A program made the translations under genes and the position numbers. The notes beneath the pieces are model-generated. The model made no database searches. It was not told the DNA's origin and saw only the letters and a list, made by a program, of their open reading frames with translations. Of a stretch of DNA of 64,000 nt, positions 21,348 to 34,051 are shown piece by piece. The stretch is taken from NCBI GenBank assembly GCA_019188255.1, contig JAETXT010000008.1, positions 496,001-560,000 of the forward strand. The letters are read 5' to 3'. Within the stretch, counting starts at the first letter, position 1. Each line of letters begins with the position of its first letter. This DNA comes from Verticillium longisporum (lineage: Eukaryota; Ascomycota; Sordariomycetes; Glomerellales; Plectosphaerellaceae).

Positions 21348-22904
21348 ATGTAGGGGCTCTCATGAAGGGAAAGAAAAAATGACATGATGTTTGATGAGTG
21401 TGCTCAACATGACGATACGCGTTGTGATGCCTGATGGCCTACTGATTACGGACACAGGTTGCCGTCCCGCCCTCAGTCGTAGGGCCAAGCGGCCAAGGCC
21501 AAATAGCCGGACTCTGAGACACAAACACCGGGGGCATGATGTGATGGTGCCCAGGCGGATGGCGACAGCAGGCCCTGGGCAGGCGGTGTGTTGTGATGGA
21601 TGGCGATGGTGGTGTTCAGGCTCTGGCGGCGTGTGTGAATGGACCACGATGAAGCGATCGATTGAATGCATGTGGCTTGCCGAGCGTCGTCAGCCCCATT
21701 GAGCTGCAGGGGCGTGGCTGGTGTGTTGTGATGGTTGGGCAAAAGGCGGCGGCTCGGAGCTGGGAGCTGGGAGCTGGGAGACCGGGCGGCGATCCTTGTT
21801 TTGCTCTTTGGCCCAGTGACGTAGCGCATTGCCCCTCCTCGCCGTGAAGCCCTCGTTTCCATCAATGTCAACATGGCGGGACGGCGTCAAAGAAGGGTTC
21901 TCGGAAACGGTGCCGACGGACGAGATCAGAGGGGACCAGAAATTGGCGCATTGAGACAAAAAGCAGGAAATCACATTTGGGGAACTGCCGTCACTGCAGG
22001 GTCTCCAGCTAGACCCTTTCGTCGTTTGTTGGTCTTACGCCGTTTCTGCGGTTTCTTGATTTTCCAGCCTCATCCTGTTTCTCACGTTGCGACTCGGCCG
22101 CGCCAACGGACGGACGAACGAACGAAAGGCCGGCCCTCACGCACGCCATTGCGATGCTATCGATTTTCCTGTTTACTGGCCGATGATGCGATCCCTCTTC
22201 TCTGTGGTCTGTCGGTTCTTGTTTCCACCCCGCCATATGTCGCCCATGCGGGCCCTGACCGCCAACCCTTGTCTGTCTGACGGTGCCCAGCATCGACCCT
22301 GACCCTCAAGGGCCCTGCTGCCATGCCACTACCAGCCTTCGGCCGTTCACGTCCTCCAACGAGATGCTGTGAACCGAGAGAAACCCCAGCCGTGCTCTTC
22401 TGCCTGCCATGCCGTGGGACCGTGGAAGCTGACGTCTATCTGACCCCACATCCTTGTCCACCACGCTGCAGCATGGAGCAGGAAACCCAACCCCCCCGGG
22501 TGAGAGCAGCTTTGCCAGCATCCTGATTTGGCCCCTGGCAACGGTACCCCATCGTCAAACGTCCCTCTACTGGGTCTGAACGTGTCCTGCTGCCGTCCAG
22601 CGCCTGGGCGCCGGCATGGCATTGCCTGGCATACGTCTGTCTGCGCAGAGCACACCAGGGCACGCCAGCGGCCCAAACCGAGCGACGATGATGTCGTTTC
22701 CATCGTGCATGATGACCTGTTCTGCCCGCCCTCCCACTCGGACTATATAGCTCAGCCTCGAGCGTGCCCCTCTTGCCTTCAGATTTCTTCATCCTCATCC
22801 TCATCAGCCTCAGTTCTCAGCATCAGTCTCCAGTCGCTACTCAGCAACCCGCTCCAGCCCGTCGCTACATCTTCCAACAAACCATCAACCCCTCAATAAT
22901 CAAA
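21348..22904. other. Intergenic region
   Basis: No gene recognised. A short tandem of ggagctgg-type units lies near 21756-21780. The last 160 bases hold the TATA-like element and the C/T-rich leader of the next gene. Confidence 0.5.
22744..22750 (+). promoter_or_regulatory. TATA-like element of surface-protein gene
   Basis: tatatag lies about 160 bases before the ATG at 22905 and is followed by a run of C/T-rich repeats (tcctcatcctcatcagcctc), a common strong-promoter layout in filamentous fungi. Confidence 0.4.
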
Positions 22905-23533
22905 ATGCGCTCCTCCGCCGTCCTCTTCCTCGCCGCCGCCGGCCTCGTCGCCGCTCAGGAGACCGTCGACACCACGACCGTCACCGTCTCCGCCGAGACT
23001 GCCACCGTCACGGCGTCCGAGTCCGAGACGACCCTGACCTGGGAGGTGGACACCACCACCATCTGGTCCGGCACCGAGACCGAGACCGTCTGGGTCCAGC
23101 CCGGCGGCGACGACGCCAGCGATACCGAGACCGAGGCCACCGCCACCGAGACCGAGACGGTCACCGTTCCCGTCGTCGTCGTGCCCAGCGTGCCCAGCAG
23201 CGAGGACGGCGAGACCGCCACCTCCACCTGGTACGAGGAGTCCTCGACCATCACCCTCGTGCCCGTCGAGACCACCTCCTTCGTCATTGTCTACAACGAC
23301 ATTAGCTGTACGTAGCACCCTGCCCCGATCCTCCATGGAAGACTCTGTTTTTTTTTTCTTTTTTTGCTGACATGCCACCAGCCGCCACCACCGTGACCAC
23401 CACCCTCTACACCCCCGCCCCCAACGCCACGGCCTCCGGCATCGAGACCGTCCCCACCGCCGGTGCCGGCCGCATCGGTGCCTCGGGCGCCGCTCTCGTC
23501 GCCTTTGGTGCCGCCGGTCTCGCGCTGCTGTAA
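22905..23533 (+). CDS. Thr/Val/Glu-rich cell-surface protein, probably GPI-anchored
   Basis: Exons 22905-23307 and 23382-23533, 184 residues. MRSSAVLFLAAAGLVAA is a signal peptide. The mature part is low-complexity, with repeated TVTV, TET and TTT units, expected to be heavily O-glycosylated. The C-terminus has a small-residue stretch (TAGAGRIGASGAA) followed by a hydrophobic end (LVAFGAAGLALL), which is a GPI attachment signal. The intron carries an interrupted run of about 17 T residues before its acceptor. Fungal wall proteins of this kind are structural or adhesive; no catalytic domain is present. Codon choice is strongly C-ending, a sign of high expression. Confidence 0.85.
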
Positions 23534-24840
23534 GGGAGCGGCTGTCGCTTGGTACGAATGGACTGTGTAATGCTGAGAATATGCGACTGCACGGCCTCTT
23601 ATGTTTTGCATGAATGAGTAACGGACGACTTGGAGTAGCGGGTTGGGCGTTTTTCTCTTTTTACATCTTGTATATTTTATTCCTCTTCGTTTGAGAACGT
23701 TGTTCAACAGCCTGGGGAGATTGGAATGGTGGTGGGGTAATACTGGGAGCATTGAATGCTATACTTCTTATGATGTATTTGTACATGCCATTGCACGTGT
23801 GAGCATATTTTGATGCTTGTTTGACATGTCGGGTCAGTCGGCCATGAGCTGTCTGAGGTTTCCTCCGCATGTTTGACTCCAGTGGACTGGCCGACGTCGT
23901 ATGATCGCCGTATTCAGTTGATGGCCACCTCTAAAAGGATGTGTCGGTGCAAATGGTTCGACACGAGCCCGCAAGGAAGTACTCGTACATTGAGCCCACA
24001 TGCCTAGGTTGTCTGATTGTACATCATCAACTTCGCCTACAGGGGAAGGAAACACGTCAGGAAGATAGCTACATTCCCCTCCTCTATCACCACTCCCCAC
24101 TACGCCTCTCGTGGGGAACATGTGGAGCTGCAAATCGCTGCTTATTCATATCAGCCTTGCATGTTAGTTCTGACATGGCCCCGTGCTCGATAGTTCGAGA
24201 ACGCAGCAGACGTTGTGAGGCAACAACCCCGGCGAGATGAGAATCATCGTGTCTGCAGCTTCAGTTCCGCAGTCTTTTGAAAGTTAAGCCTGCGTCACAT
24301 GGTGCATGGATCAAGTGTGTGTTCCAATTTTGTGGAGTCAATCTGTTCTCACTTCTTCACATGTTCTGCGCATGGGATTTTGAATAGTTGTACCATCCTG
24401 CTTCTGCTCCATCCTATGGATGTGGACGAGCGCCTGGTTCTTCGCCATTGCCTGGGCAAAGTCGAGATCTCTGGTCCAGATCGGGTAGGCAGGAGGGTGA
24501 AAGATGTTCCTCCCCAGTTGGCTCCGAACTGAACGGAGAATGTAGACTTACTTGCGGGCCTTGCAGCAGGCTCGTTATTACTACCACAGCCTTCTCTTTC
24601 TTCCACTTAGATTCCTGAACCTTCACCAACACCACCACAGCAGCAGCGACAACAGCAACATCGACAGCATCGGAGACGTCTTCCATTCGTCAATTTCCCA
24701 GAGGTATATTCAACGAGGCTCTCTTTCAGGATCGCATCCGCTTCTGACACTACATGAGCAGCAGCAGATCCCTTGGTCTTGGTATTATTATAGCTACACG
24801 TTCTCGCTCTTGTCACCTCCAATGCTAATATTTTCCTGAC
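23534..24840. other. Intergenic region
   Basis: No gene seen. Short frames lack conserved motifs. The segment just before 24841 ends in a splice-acceptor-like cctgacacag, so it could once have held an intron of the helicase remnant. Confidence 0.45.
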
Positions 24841-25260
24841 ACAGGCCTAGGATTCGGCAAGACCACGGCGCTGGCGGCAGCCACCTTGACCATGCCAAAA
24901 AGGCTCCGCGAGATTTACTACTCAGGGTCCTCTGAAATCGCAGTTGACAACCTTGTAGCCCGCGTCGACTCTCTTGCGCCGAGCATCTGCGCTCGTTATA
25001 GCACGGGCAAAGCCGACAACAATCCCTCCCGTGTCTGAAGCCGCATGGGCATTCATAGATACAAGCCCAAGGACAAGTCTGCAGCCTTCGTCGAGCTTGT
25101 CAAGAAAACAATGGACAGAAGCCGAGCAGCGACTCGCCGTCGCGGCATACTGAGAGACGCAGATTGACACCTTGTCGCTTATTGGCTCCTTGTCCTAATG
25201 CGACTACCGAGCGCCGACCTGCTGCACCCGCACGACAGCCGTACCTTGAATATCGGATGA
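24841..25260 (+). pseudogene. Superfamily 1 (UPF1/DNA2-like) helicase remnant
   Basis: One continuous frame carries GLGFGKTTALAAATL, a Walker A motif with its downstream helix. It is followed by YSGSSEIAVDNLVARVDSL, which matches motif Ia of UPF1/NAM7/DNA2-type helicases (family pattern APSNVAVDNLVER). In-frame TGA codons at 25036 and 25165 break it, and the remaining helicase motifs II to VI are absent. The fragment ends 52 bases before the terminal repeat of the 12.4 kb insertion. Stand-alone genes of this family are common in subtelomeric and repeat-rich fungal DNA. It is clearly non-functional as it stands; the family call rests on two motifs. Confidence 0.55.
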
Positions 25261-25304
25261 TACTTTACTATTCGGTCGATTGACGCAGGTGGTTTCTGCT
25301 CATA

Positions 25305-25312
25305 TTCTGGAT
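25305..25312. repeat. Target-site duplication, left copy
   Basis: The 8 bases ttctggat directly abut the left terminal inverted repeat and recur at 37759-37766. They fit the hAT target preference nTnnnnAn. Confidence 0.85.
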
Positions 25313-25332
25313 TAGGCTTAGGAATACCTAAA
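25313..25332 (+). repeat. Left terminal inverted repeat of 12.4 kb element
   Basis: taggcttaggaatacctaaa; its exact reverse complement occupies 37739-37758. Confidence 0.88.
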
Positions 25333-25367
25333 TGGTCTGATTTGGGTATTATAGGGGAGTGGATATT

Positions 25368-25500
25368 TAGGTTCTCTAGGTTATCTAGAGAAAGCCTATA
25401 GGTTTAATTAGGTTAATTTAAAAACCTACTTAAATTATATAGGCTTTTAGGTTAACCTAATTAAACCTATAGGCTTTCTCTAAGTAACCTAGAGAACCTA
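25368..25500. repeat. 49-base-arm palindrome near left end
   Basis: Arms 25368-25416 and 25452-25500 are inverted copies matching at 47 of 49 positions, with a 35-base loop. They begin with taggttctctagg and hold several aggtt words. The two mismatches form an adjacent TC/CT difference. This is a subterminal structure of the hAT-like element or a small nested foldback element. Confidence 0.85.
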
Positions 25501-25620
25501 AAAAATTAAAGCTTAAACTAGTTAGCGATCTATATACCTTCTATAGTAATTTAAGTAAATAGGAGCTCTAATATTAGAATATCTATTTAAATTAATATAG
25601 ATCCCTCCTTTAATTCCTAT

Positions 25621-25655
25621 AATAATAATAATAATAATAATAGTAATAATAATAG
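25621..25655. repeat. AAT-type microsatellite
   Basis: Near-perfect run of aat units inside the AT-rich element. Confidence 0.8.
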
Positions 25656-28600
25656 CCCCTACCCTTACTACCCTAACTCGATATATTATACCCTATTAAT
25701 AATAAGTATTTAATATAATTATAATAAGTAATATATTAATTAATGAAATTAGAATAGAAAGTAGATATAGAATATTCTATTAATTTTAATATAAAGAAGG
25801 TATATATTTAAATTAAAAGTATAAATATTAAAGAGAAAGAGATTTATAATATTAAGAATCGCTAGAATATTAGGAAGAATCGTATAATTCGAAATAAAAA
25901 GAAATCTCTTTCTTTTCTTATTCTAAACTAAGCCGATTAAGAAAAGCAGCTTTAATAAATTAAAGATAAATATAATATTACTTAGTAAGTTTCCTAGCTA
26001 TATAATAATTAATATATTAATTAATTTTAAGGATATTAAAATATTATCTATTTAGATTCGCTTTAATATTAAGGACGAAAATCTATAAAAGGATATATTT
26101 AAAGATAAAATAATAGCTAATAAAGAATATCTTAAAGCCCGAAATAATAGTATTATCTAAGATATTAAAGAGAAGATCTAAAACTTAGACTTATTTATAT
26201 CTTAATATCTAATAAACGATTTTCTCTTTCTTTAATATAAAAATAATATTAAATCTCTTACTTAGCTCTAGAAATTCTATTCCGATTATAAAATTAAATA
26301 TAATAATATATTTAATTCTCGGAGTAAATTATAATTATTATAAAGTTATTATATAGGCTAATTATCTTAAATTACTTTTATAAAAGCTAGTTTTATAATC
26401 TAATTATAGATATAGAATAAATTAATTAAATATCTTTAATTAAAGGCTAATATTATTATAAATAATAGCTATATCTAGAAGAAGGATTATATCCCTTTTA
26501 ATAAGATCTTAAACGAAAACGAGAAAGTTATTTTAAAATATATATTTAGGATCTATAATCGAAAGGTTATCGTTTATAATATATTATAGGATTTAATTAC
26601 TATATAGGCTAAGATTCTATAATATAAAGCGAATAATCTATAGGGTTAATAGCTTATTTAGGATAATAGGGTTTATATTCCTATTATATAAATAAGGAAA
26701 TAGTAAGAAAATTATAAGAGAACTCTAATAGGTTATTTTAATATTTTAAAGAAATTAATATAGAATCTTTAATTTAATATATAATAGTCCTAATTATTAT
26801 ATTCTTATTAACGGTTTATAGATACTCTTTTCTTAGCTAATCGGGAATAGTTATTAGATTTCTCCGAAATAAATAGATAAGAGAATATTAATATCTTCTA
26901 GACTTTATTTATATTTAATAGAAATGAAGAGATCCTTAAATAAGTAATTAGGATATTAGGATATACTAATTAAATAGCTAATACTAGTTTCGGATAAAAT
27001 ATTTATAGCTTAAAAGGTTATTATATTATTATTATAATTAATAATACCCTTATAAATTAGAATATAAAGCTAAAATATTAAATTATAGATAATAAAGTTA
27101 AATTTAAATTACTCTTTATATATTTTTAAAATAGTTAATTAAGAGTTTATAAAAAGCTAAAAGAAGTAATTTAATATTTATATCGAATTTAAATTAATTA
27201 ATATTAAAGCGATTCTAAAAAATCTAGACTAGAAGGCTTAAAGCTAGAATCTCTAATATAGGGCGGTATTATAAATATACTAGATATACGATTCTATATT
27301 TAAAGTATAGAGACCGTTATCTTAAGGAGTATATTCTATTATAAAGATTAAAGCTAAGAAGTCTAGGGGCTTAGCGATTATTAGTTAATAGATTACTTAT
27401 TAGATATAAGAGATAGAAACTCTATATTATATAATAGATCTATTATATAGGTTATATAGAAGACTTTAATTAGTTCTATTCGATATTATAAGAAAATATT
27501 CTCTAAGTTAGAAATAGAATCTTTATCCTAGAATATATCTAGAGAAGAAACTAGGATAAGCTCTTTAAGATAAACTATAAATATAAAGTAAGCTTTAATA
27601 TTCTTAGAAGAAAGAAGGGCCCTCTATAGAAAGTAAATATAATAATTAAAACTCTATATATATTTAAAGTTAATAGCTATTAGGATAATATAGAATATAT
27701 CCTTTATAAGAGCTATTAAGCCTAGATAAGAATCCTATTAATAATACTAGAAAGTAAATATAGATTTACTATATTATAGTCTTAATAGAATTAATAGATT
27801 ATTATAAAGTAGATATATTAATAAGAATAAGATATAATAAAATAATTTATATAGATTAAGGAATTCTTAGATTCTTCTTTCTATATAATCTTCTATAGAT
27901 CTAATAACTTAATACTCTTATTATATATTTAGCTTAGTTTAATATAAAATATATAAAAGCTATACTTTTATTAGGCTTATATTATTAAGGATATATATAA
28001 TATTACTTAGCCGGGATATATCTATAATCTATTTATATTTAAAGTATTTATTAAAATCGGCTTCGAGCTCTAAATAATATAAACGATAGAGATCTCTAAA
28101 ATACTTAATAGCTTAAAGTTAGAAATCTCTATTAGGATAGCTAGAATCTATATTAAAAAACTTATTCTATTATTAGAATCGTTAATCGTTATAAGAAAGT
28201 AATAAAGGGGATAGTAGAATAATTATAATAAATAAATTAATATTCCTATTAATTTATATTAATAAGATATATTTATTTAATTTCTCTTTTATAGCCTAGA
28301 CTCCTTTATAGAGAAGCTCTACTTAGGGCTTGCCCTAATTTAAGAGCCTCTCGACCTTAGAAAGATAACGACTAAGAATTAAATAGGGTTTAATAAGATT
28401 CTAAAATACTTTAATTTCTTATAAACTAAGCTTATAAATTAAATATATAAAAGGCTTCGTAATATTAATTATAAAGCTAATCTAGTACTAGGATTCTATA
28501 CTTAATTATAGGAAGGGGTCGAGTTCGTAGTCCTAGGTAATATATTAATTAATTACTTCTTTAAGTTTCTAAGCTCGCCTAAGTATATAGTATATAGAGC

Positions 28601-29889
28601 TCTAGCGGGTTTTAAAGTCTCGAATTAAATTAAGAGGCTTAGGATAATTAAGCTCCTTTTAAATATATAGAAAGAGTAGAGATCTCTTTATACTGCGATT
28701 AATATAAATCGATAATAAGCGAATTTATATAAATTAATAGAGGTAGCTATTATATTAATTATTATATATAGTTTAGATAGCGTTTTATATTATCGGGGAT
28801 AAAGGTATTTAAATCTCTTTATTTACCCTTTTATATTTAATAGAGGGTTCTTTAACTCCTATTTTAAATAGAAGATCCTATAAATAGAGCTAGATAATAT
28901 ATAAAATATATCGAATAATCCGGACTTTATACTAGATAAAGGCTAATAGAAATATTATATTTAATTTATAAAGTCTTTTATTAAATAATAATTTAACTTT
29001 TTCTCTTAATATAAACGATCTATTATTGCTTATAATACTATAGATCTATATTATTATACTATTATTAATAAGAATATCTATAATAAGGATATTTATAGCG
29101 TTTCTAGAATATTAGCTATCTATATTAATAATATTAAGAATAAGATAGGGCCTTTAAAAGGTATTATCGACCTAATATATAATAATCCCTAATAGGGAAT
29201 AGCTAAGCTAAGGTATAGACTAAGAATCGATAATAATAGAAATATACCGACCTATTAGGATATAGCTTATATTATATTTAATAATCTCTTATAATCGATC
29301 CTTAAACTATAGATAGAGCGTTTTCGGGCTTAGTAGCTAATAGCTTACGTTTTAAAGCCTATATACTTTAAAGAGGTTATAAAAACCTAAATTAAAGACT
29401 ATATTAAATAGAAGAATTATAAAAGTAATATAATTAATAAATATAAACTTAATATATAAATATTAAATAGATAGTATTATATTCTAATAGTAATTATTAT
29501 ATAATTATTATATTTAGCTCTATATATATACTATTCTTATAATATCTAAATTTATATTTTTATTATTATTCTAATTAGATCTATTCTAATAAGCCTTTAA
29601 ACTAAAGTAATATTAAAGAGCCGAGGTCCTTATAATAGACCCCTTTAGAAGGTTTAAGTATTTTATAATAATTAAATAAATTTAATAGATAATTTATAGC
29701 TCCCCTTTTAATATTATTATATTAATATAGAAATATATTTATATTATAGTTTAATAAATATAAATATTAATAAATAGCTTATAAAGGTTTAAAAGTCTAT
29801 TATTCTATTAAACTCTATATTAAAACTATAATAATAATTCGAATTAATTATATTACGCTTCTTATTTTTTATTAGAATAAATATATATA

Positions 29890-31748
29890 ACGTAATCCAC
29901 AAGCGAGTGGTTCACCCATGCGAGTGGTTCACTTCACCCCGACCCGACAAACATTCCGAGGAAAACCTCAACCCAAACGCCGTAAATCAATTAAAATCAC
30001 TCCTCCTCGTCTTTTGCAGACGATGAGATAGCTACCTGACAAGTTCTCGCGTTGTGGCCGGTCTTCCCGCATACGCTACAGCATCGTTTCTTCGGCTGGG
30101 ACCACGACGCGGGACCCGGGTTCTGCAGCGTTTCCTCTTTTATCTGGATATCTACTTCCTTCTGAGCAATCTTGTCCTGTCCCTCGCCTACAGCCATGCT
30201 TCCTCCTTCCCGGAGACGTAGCTTTTGGCCCTCCGGCGTCGGCTTAGTGTAGCATTTTCCTCTCGAAGGATCATAACCTCTGACTTCAAAAGAGCGATCT
30301 GGTGCATAACACCCCGCGTCCCCTTCGCAAGATAGTCAACAGCATCTAAAATTGACGTTGGGGAGCTTCCCTGGTGGCGTGAGATTCGCCCTTTGATGAA
30401 GTCAGTCTGGGAACCTGCCTCGAGCAGGTTAGTGGGCGTCTTAGAGACCCAAGAATCACGCTCCCCGTGGGACGTCCCCGGAGGCGTCGTCGTCCTCAAC
30501 CTCACATCCAGCTTTGACAGGACTGTTTCCGGGTTATGGGGGACAAGCCCCGCTCCTCGAAAGCCTCCCTGGATGTTTTTTCTGTCATTGCTTGCTGAAA
30601 TGCAGCCGAAAACGCCGGGAAGAAGTCCTCTTTGCTGATGTGCGTTGTACCCGCCCTCATCCTATCCTCGATTTGCCGACCGTATGCTTTCTTTAGTGGG
30701 CCAAAACACCCAACATCGAGAGGCTGGAGTAGATGTGACGAATGAGGAGGCATACAGAGTGTGATGATGTTGTTCTCCTTGCAGTAGAGTTCGAAGTCGA
30801 CCGAGTGGTGACTTTCGTGGCCATCCAGGATCAGTAGGCGATAACCGCCCGAAGTACGGGACTTTGTATGCCTGTCAAAATGCCGAATCCATTCCAGACC
30901 AATATCATTCGTCGTCCAGCCGTTTGGAGATGTTGCGATTCTCCAGTCGCGAGAAATCGCGTCGTCCTGGTACCAGCTCGAGAGGTGGTACTTGCCCGAA
31001 ACCACGATGAACGGCGGGACGGAGAAACCCAACGCGCCAACGCCCTGGATCACCGTAACCCATTCCCGGTTGCCTGGCTGCCTCATCTTCACATTGGACC
31101 GTCTTTCCGAACTGGTCACGACCATTCCGTTGGCGATAACGCCCATCTGGAAGCCGGTCTCGTCAAAGTTGTACATGTCAGCCTCTTGGATGCCGTACTT
31201 GGCGATCATGTTATGCACGAGGCGGAACCACGCGTTTATCGCGTCCGGATCTTCGCATTGGGCCCTCTTGTAGTCGTACTTGCGAAAGAAACGCGTCCGG
31301 AGCTCTGGTTGCCGTTTGACGAAGTTTGCGGCCCAGTTCTTCCCGACGCGTGGCGCGTCACGGTCGGCAAGCAGGCGATTCGCCATATCTCCGACCTCAC
31401 CCAACCGGGGAGGGTAAGATCGCGCATCTAGGTCAAGGATATATTCGACAATAGTTTTCTCTTCTAGTACTGTTAATTTGGCAGAATTGGGCGGGCTTTC
31501 GCGTCGGGAGGGTTTGCCCTTCTGGCGTCGGAGGAGCGTCGTTAAGGGGACGGTGTAGATCCTCGCAGCACTCCGGGCGCTTAGGTTCGGGTCATTGTCC
31601 ATAGCTTGGATAGCAAGGAATAATTGACCTTCTTTTGAAAGAGTCTCCATCGCGGGCGGAGGTGGAATCTGTAGAATTCAGGTGTAGGTCGTGGGCCCGG
31701 GCGAAGTGAACCACTCGCTTGGGTGAACCACTCGCTTGTGGATTACGT
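29890..31748 (-). mobile_element. Fot1/pogo-type DNA transposon, copy 1
   Basis: 1859 bp, flanked by the TA target duplication at 29888-29889 and 31749-31750. The terminal inverted repeats are about 50 bases with two mismatches, starting acgtaatccacaagcgag. Each end contains the word gcgagtggttcac twice. Base composition is normal, in contrast to the AT-rich host element. It is oriented opposite to copy 3 and the same way as copy 2, 126 bases away. Confidence 0.95.
29997..31650 (-). CDS. Fot1/pogo transposase, copy 1, frameshifted
   Basis: Starts at 31650 (METLSKEGQLFLAIQAM). An N-terminal helix-turn-helix plus CENP-B-type DNA-binding region (residues 15-130) precedes a DDE_1 catalytic core with the three acidic residues in MYNFDETGF, LLILDGHESHH and LQPLDVGCF. 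A T-run at 30576-30581 (six A on the coding strand) shifts the frame by two relative to the family, so the first frame ends near 30502. A second run at 30223-30226 breaks the C-terminal part again. The final frame encodes a CCHC zinc knuckle (CSVCGKTGHNARTC). The catalytic core is whole; the tail is reachable only by frameshifting. Confidence 0.88.
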
Positions 31749-31874
31749 TATCGATCTAATAATAGCCTAATAACTATACTAGTCTATATATAACGATTAA
31801 TATATTAGAGGAGGCTTAATATAATAGGCTCGATAGCGGATCTAAAAGGATATTAAAGACCTAACTTCTAGATA

Positions 31875-33732
31875 ACGTAATCCACAAGCGAGTGGTTCAC
31901 CCATGCGAGTGGTTCACTTCACCCCGACCCGACAAACATTCCGAGGAAAACCTCAACCCAAACGCCGTAAATCAATTAAAATCACTCCTCCTCGTCTTTT
32001 GCAGACGATGAGATAGCTACCTGACAAGTTCTCGCGTTGTGGCCGGTCTTCCCGCATACGCTACAGCATCGTTTCTTCGGCTGGGACCACGACGCGGGAC
32101 CCGGGTTCTGCAGCGTTTCCTCTTTTATCTGGATATCTACTTCCTTCTGAGCAATCTTGTCCTGTCCCTCGCCTACAGCCATGCTTCCTCCTTCCCGGAG
32201 ACGTAGCTTTTGGCCCTCCGGCGTCGGCTTAGTGTAGCATTTTCCTCTCGAAGGATCATAACCTCTGACTTCAAAAGAGCGATCTGGTGCATAACACCCC
32301 GCGTCCCCTTCGCAAGATAGTCAACAGCATCTAAAATTGACGTTGGGGAGCTTCCCTGGTGGCGTGAGATTCGCCCTTTGATGAAGTCAGTCTGGGAACC
32401 TGCCTCGAGCAGGTTAGTGGGCGTCTTAGAGACCCAAGAATCACGCTCCCCGTGGGACGTCCCCGGAGGCGTCGTCGTCCTCAACCTCACATCCAGCTTT
32501 GACAGGACTGTTTCCGGGTTATGGGGGACAAGCCCCGCTCCTCGAAAGCCTCCCTGGATGTTTTTCTGTCATTGCTTGCTGAAATGCAGCCGAAAACGCC
32601 GGGAAGAAGTCCTCTTTGCTGATGTGCGTTGTACCCGCCCTCATCCTATCCTCGATTTGCCGACCGTATGCTTTCTTTAGTGGGCCAAAACACCCAACAT
32701 CGAGAGGCTGGAGTAGATGTGACGAATGAGGAGGCATACAGAGTGTGATGATGTTGTTCTCCTTGCAGTAGAGTTCGAAGTCGACCGAGTGGTGACTTTC
32801 GTGGCCATCCAGGATCAGTAGGCGATAACCGCCCGAAGTACGGGACTTTGTATGCCTGTCAAAATGCCGAATCCATTCCAGACCAATATCATTCGTCGTC
32901 CAGCCGTTTGGAGATGTTGCGATTCTCCAGTCGCGAGAAATCGCGTCGTCCTGGTACCAGCTCGAGAGGTGGTACTTGCCCGAAACCACGATGAACGGCG
33001 GGACGGAGAAACCCAACGCGCCAACGCCCTGGATCACCGTAACCCATTCCCGGTTGCCTGGCTGCCTCATCTTCACATTGGACCGTCTTTCCGAACTGGT
33101 CACGACCATTCCGTTGGCGATAACGCCCATCTGGAAGCCGGTCTCGTCAAAGTTGTACATGTCAGCCTCTTGGATGCCGTACTTGGCGATCATGTTATGC
33201 ACGAGGCGGAACCACGCGTTTATCGCGTCCGGATCTTCGCATTGGGCCCTCTTGTAGTCGTACTTGCGAAAGAAACGCGTCCGGAGCTCTGGTTGCCGTT
33301 TGACGAAGTTTGCGGCCCAGTTCTTCCCGACGCGTGGCGCGTCACGGTCGGCAAGCAGGCGATTCGCCATATCTCCGACCTCACCCAACCGGGGAGGGTA
33401 AGATCGCGCATCTAGGTCAAGGATATATTCGACAATAGTTTTCTCTTCTAGTACTGTTAATTTGGCAGAATTGGGCGGGCTTTCGCGTCGGGAGGGTTTG
33501 CCCTTCTGGCGTCGGAGGAGCGTCGTTAAGGGGACGGTGTAGATCCTCGCAGCACTCCGGGCGCTTAGGTTCGGGTCATTGTCCATAGCTTGGATAGCAA
33601 GGAATAATTGACCTTCTTTTGAAAGAGTCTCCATCGCGGGCGGAGGTGGAATCTGTAGAATTCAGGTGTAGGTCGTGGGCCCGGGCGAAGTGAACCACTC
33701 GCTTGGGTGAACCACTCGCTTGTGGATTACGT
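31875..33732 (-). mobile_element. Fot1/pogo-type DNA transposon, copy 2
   Basis: 1858 bp, flanked by TA at 31873-31874 and 33733-33734. I see no difference from copy 1 except one base less in the first homopolymer. The same terminal repeats and internal repeated words are present. The flanking AT-rich DNA is unrelated to that around copy 1, which shows independent insertion. Confidence 0.95.
31982..33634 (-). CDS. Fot1/pogo transposase, copy 2, frameshifted
   Basis: Same domain order as copy 1, starting at 33634. The first frame gives 371 residues and stops soon after the third catalytic Asp because the run at 32561-32565 has five bases; the family reading needs four. The second run at 32208-32211 has four bases and closes the downstream frame before the zinc knuckle. 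Two single-base changes would therefore be needed for a full-length product of about 550 residues. Confidence 0.88.
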
Positions 33733-34051
33733 TAACTATTTCTAGAGAGATAATAATAGGAGATTACTTATTATTAGAAGAACCCTAGCCTAGTTATTCC
33801 TAAGGCCCTTTTCCATCGCTTAGTTCGCGAGATTACTTAATCCGAGCTTAGTTTAGCTAGTATACATTTTAGAGAGGAGGCCCTTTATACGATCTAGGAT
33901 ATTACTAAATAATAGATCGTAATAATAATATAAAATATATTATTTAGCTTTATTAATATATTTATAATAATATTAATTATTATAGCTTATATTAAAAGCG
34001 CTATTTATATTAATCGTTAAATTTTTATAATTAAAGATTAATATTATATTA

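Noticed and set aside
22893..23378. Gly/Asp-rich minus-strand frame
   Set aside because: Antisense of the low-complexity surface-protein repeats.
25621..25655. Tandem AAT run considered as a CRISPR or satellite array
   Set aside because: Simple trinucleotide microsatellite with no spacer structure; the genome is eukaryotic.
25500..29889. Search for reverse transcriptase or integrase motifs in the AT-rich DNA
   Set aside because: RIP-type change has destroyed all frames; no motif could be read with confidence, so no retroelement is claimed.
30868..31431. 187-residue plus-strand frame inside each Fot1 copy
   Set aside because: It is antisense to the transposase core and repeated only because the element is repeated.
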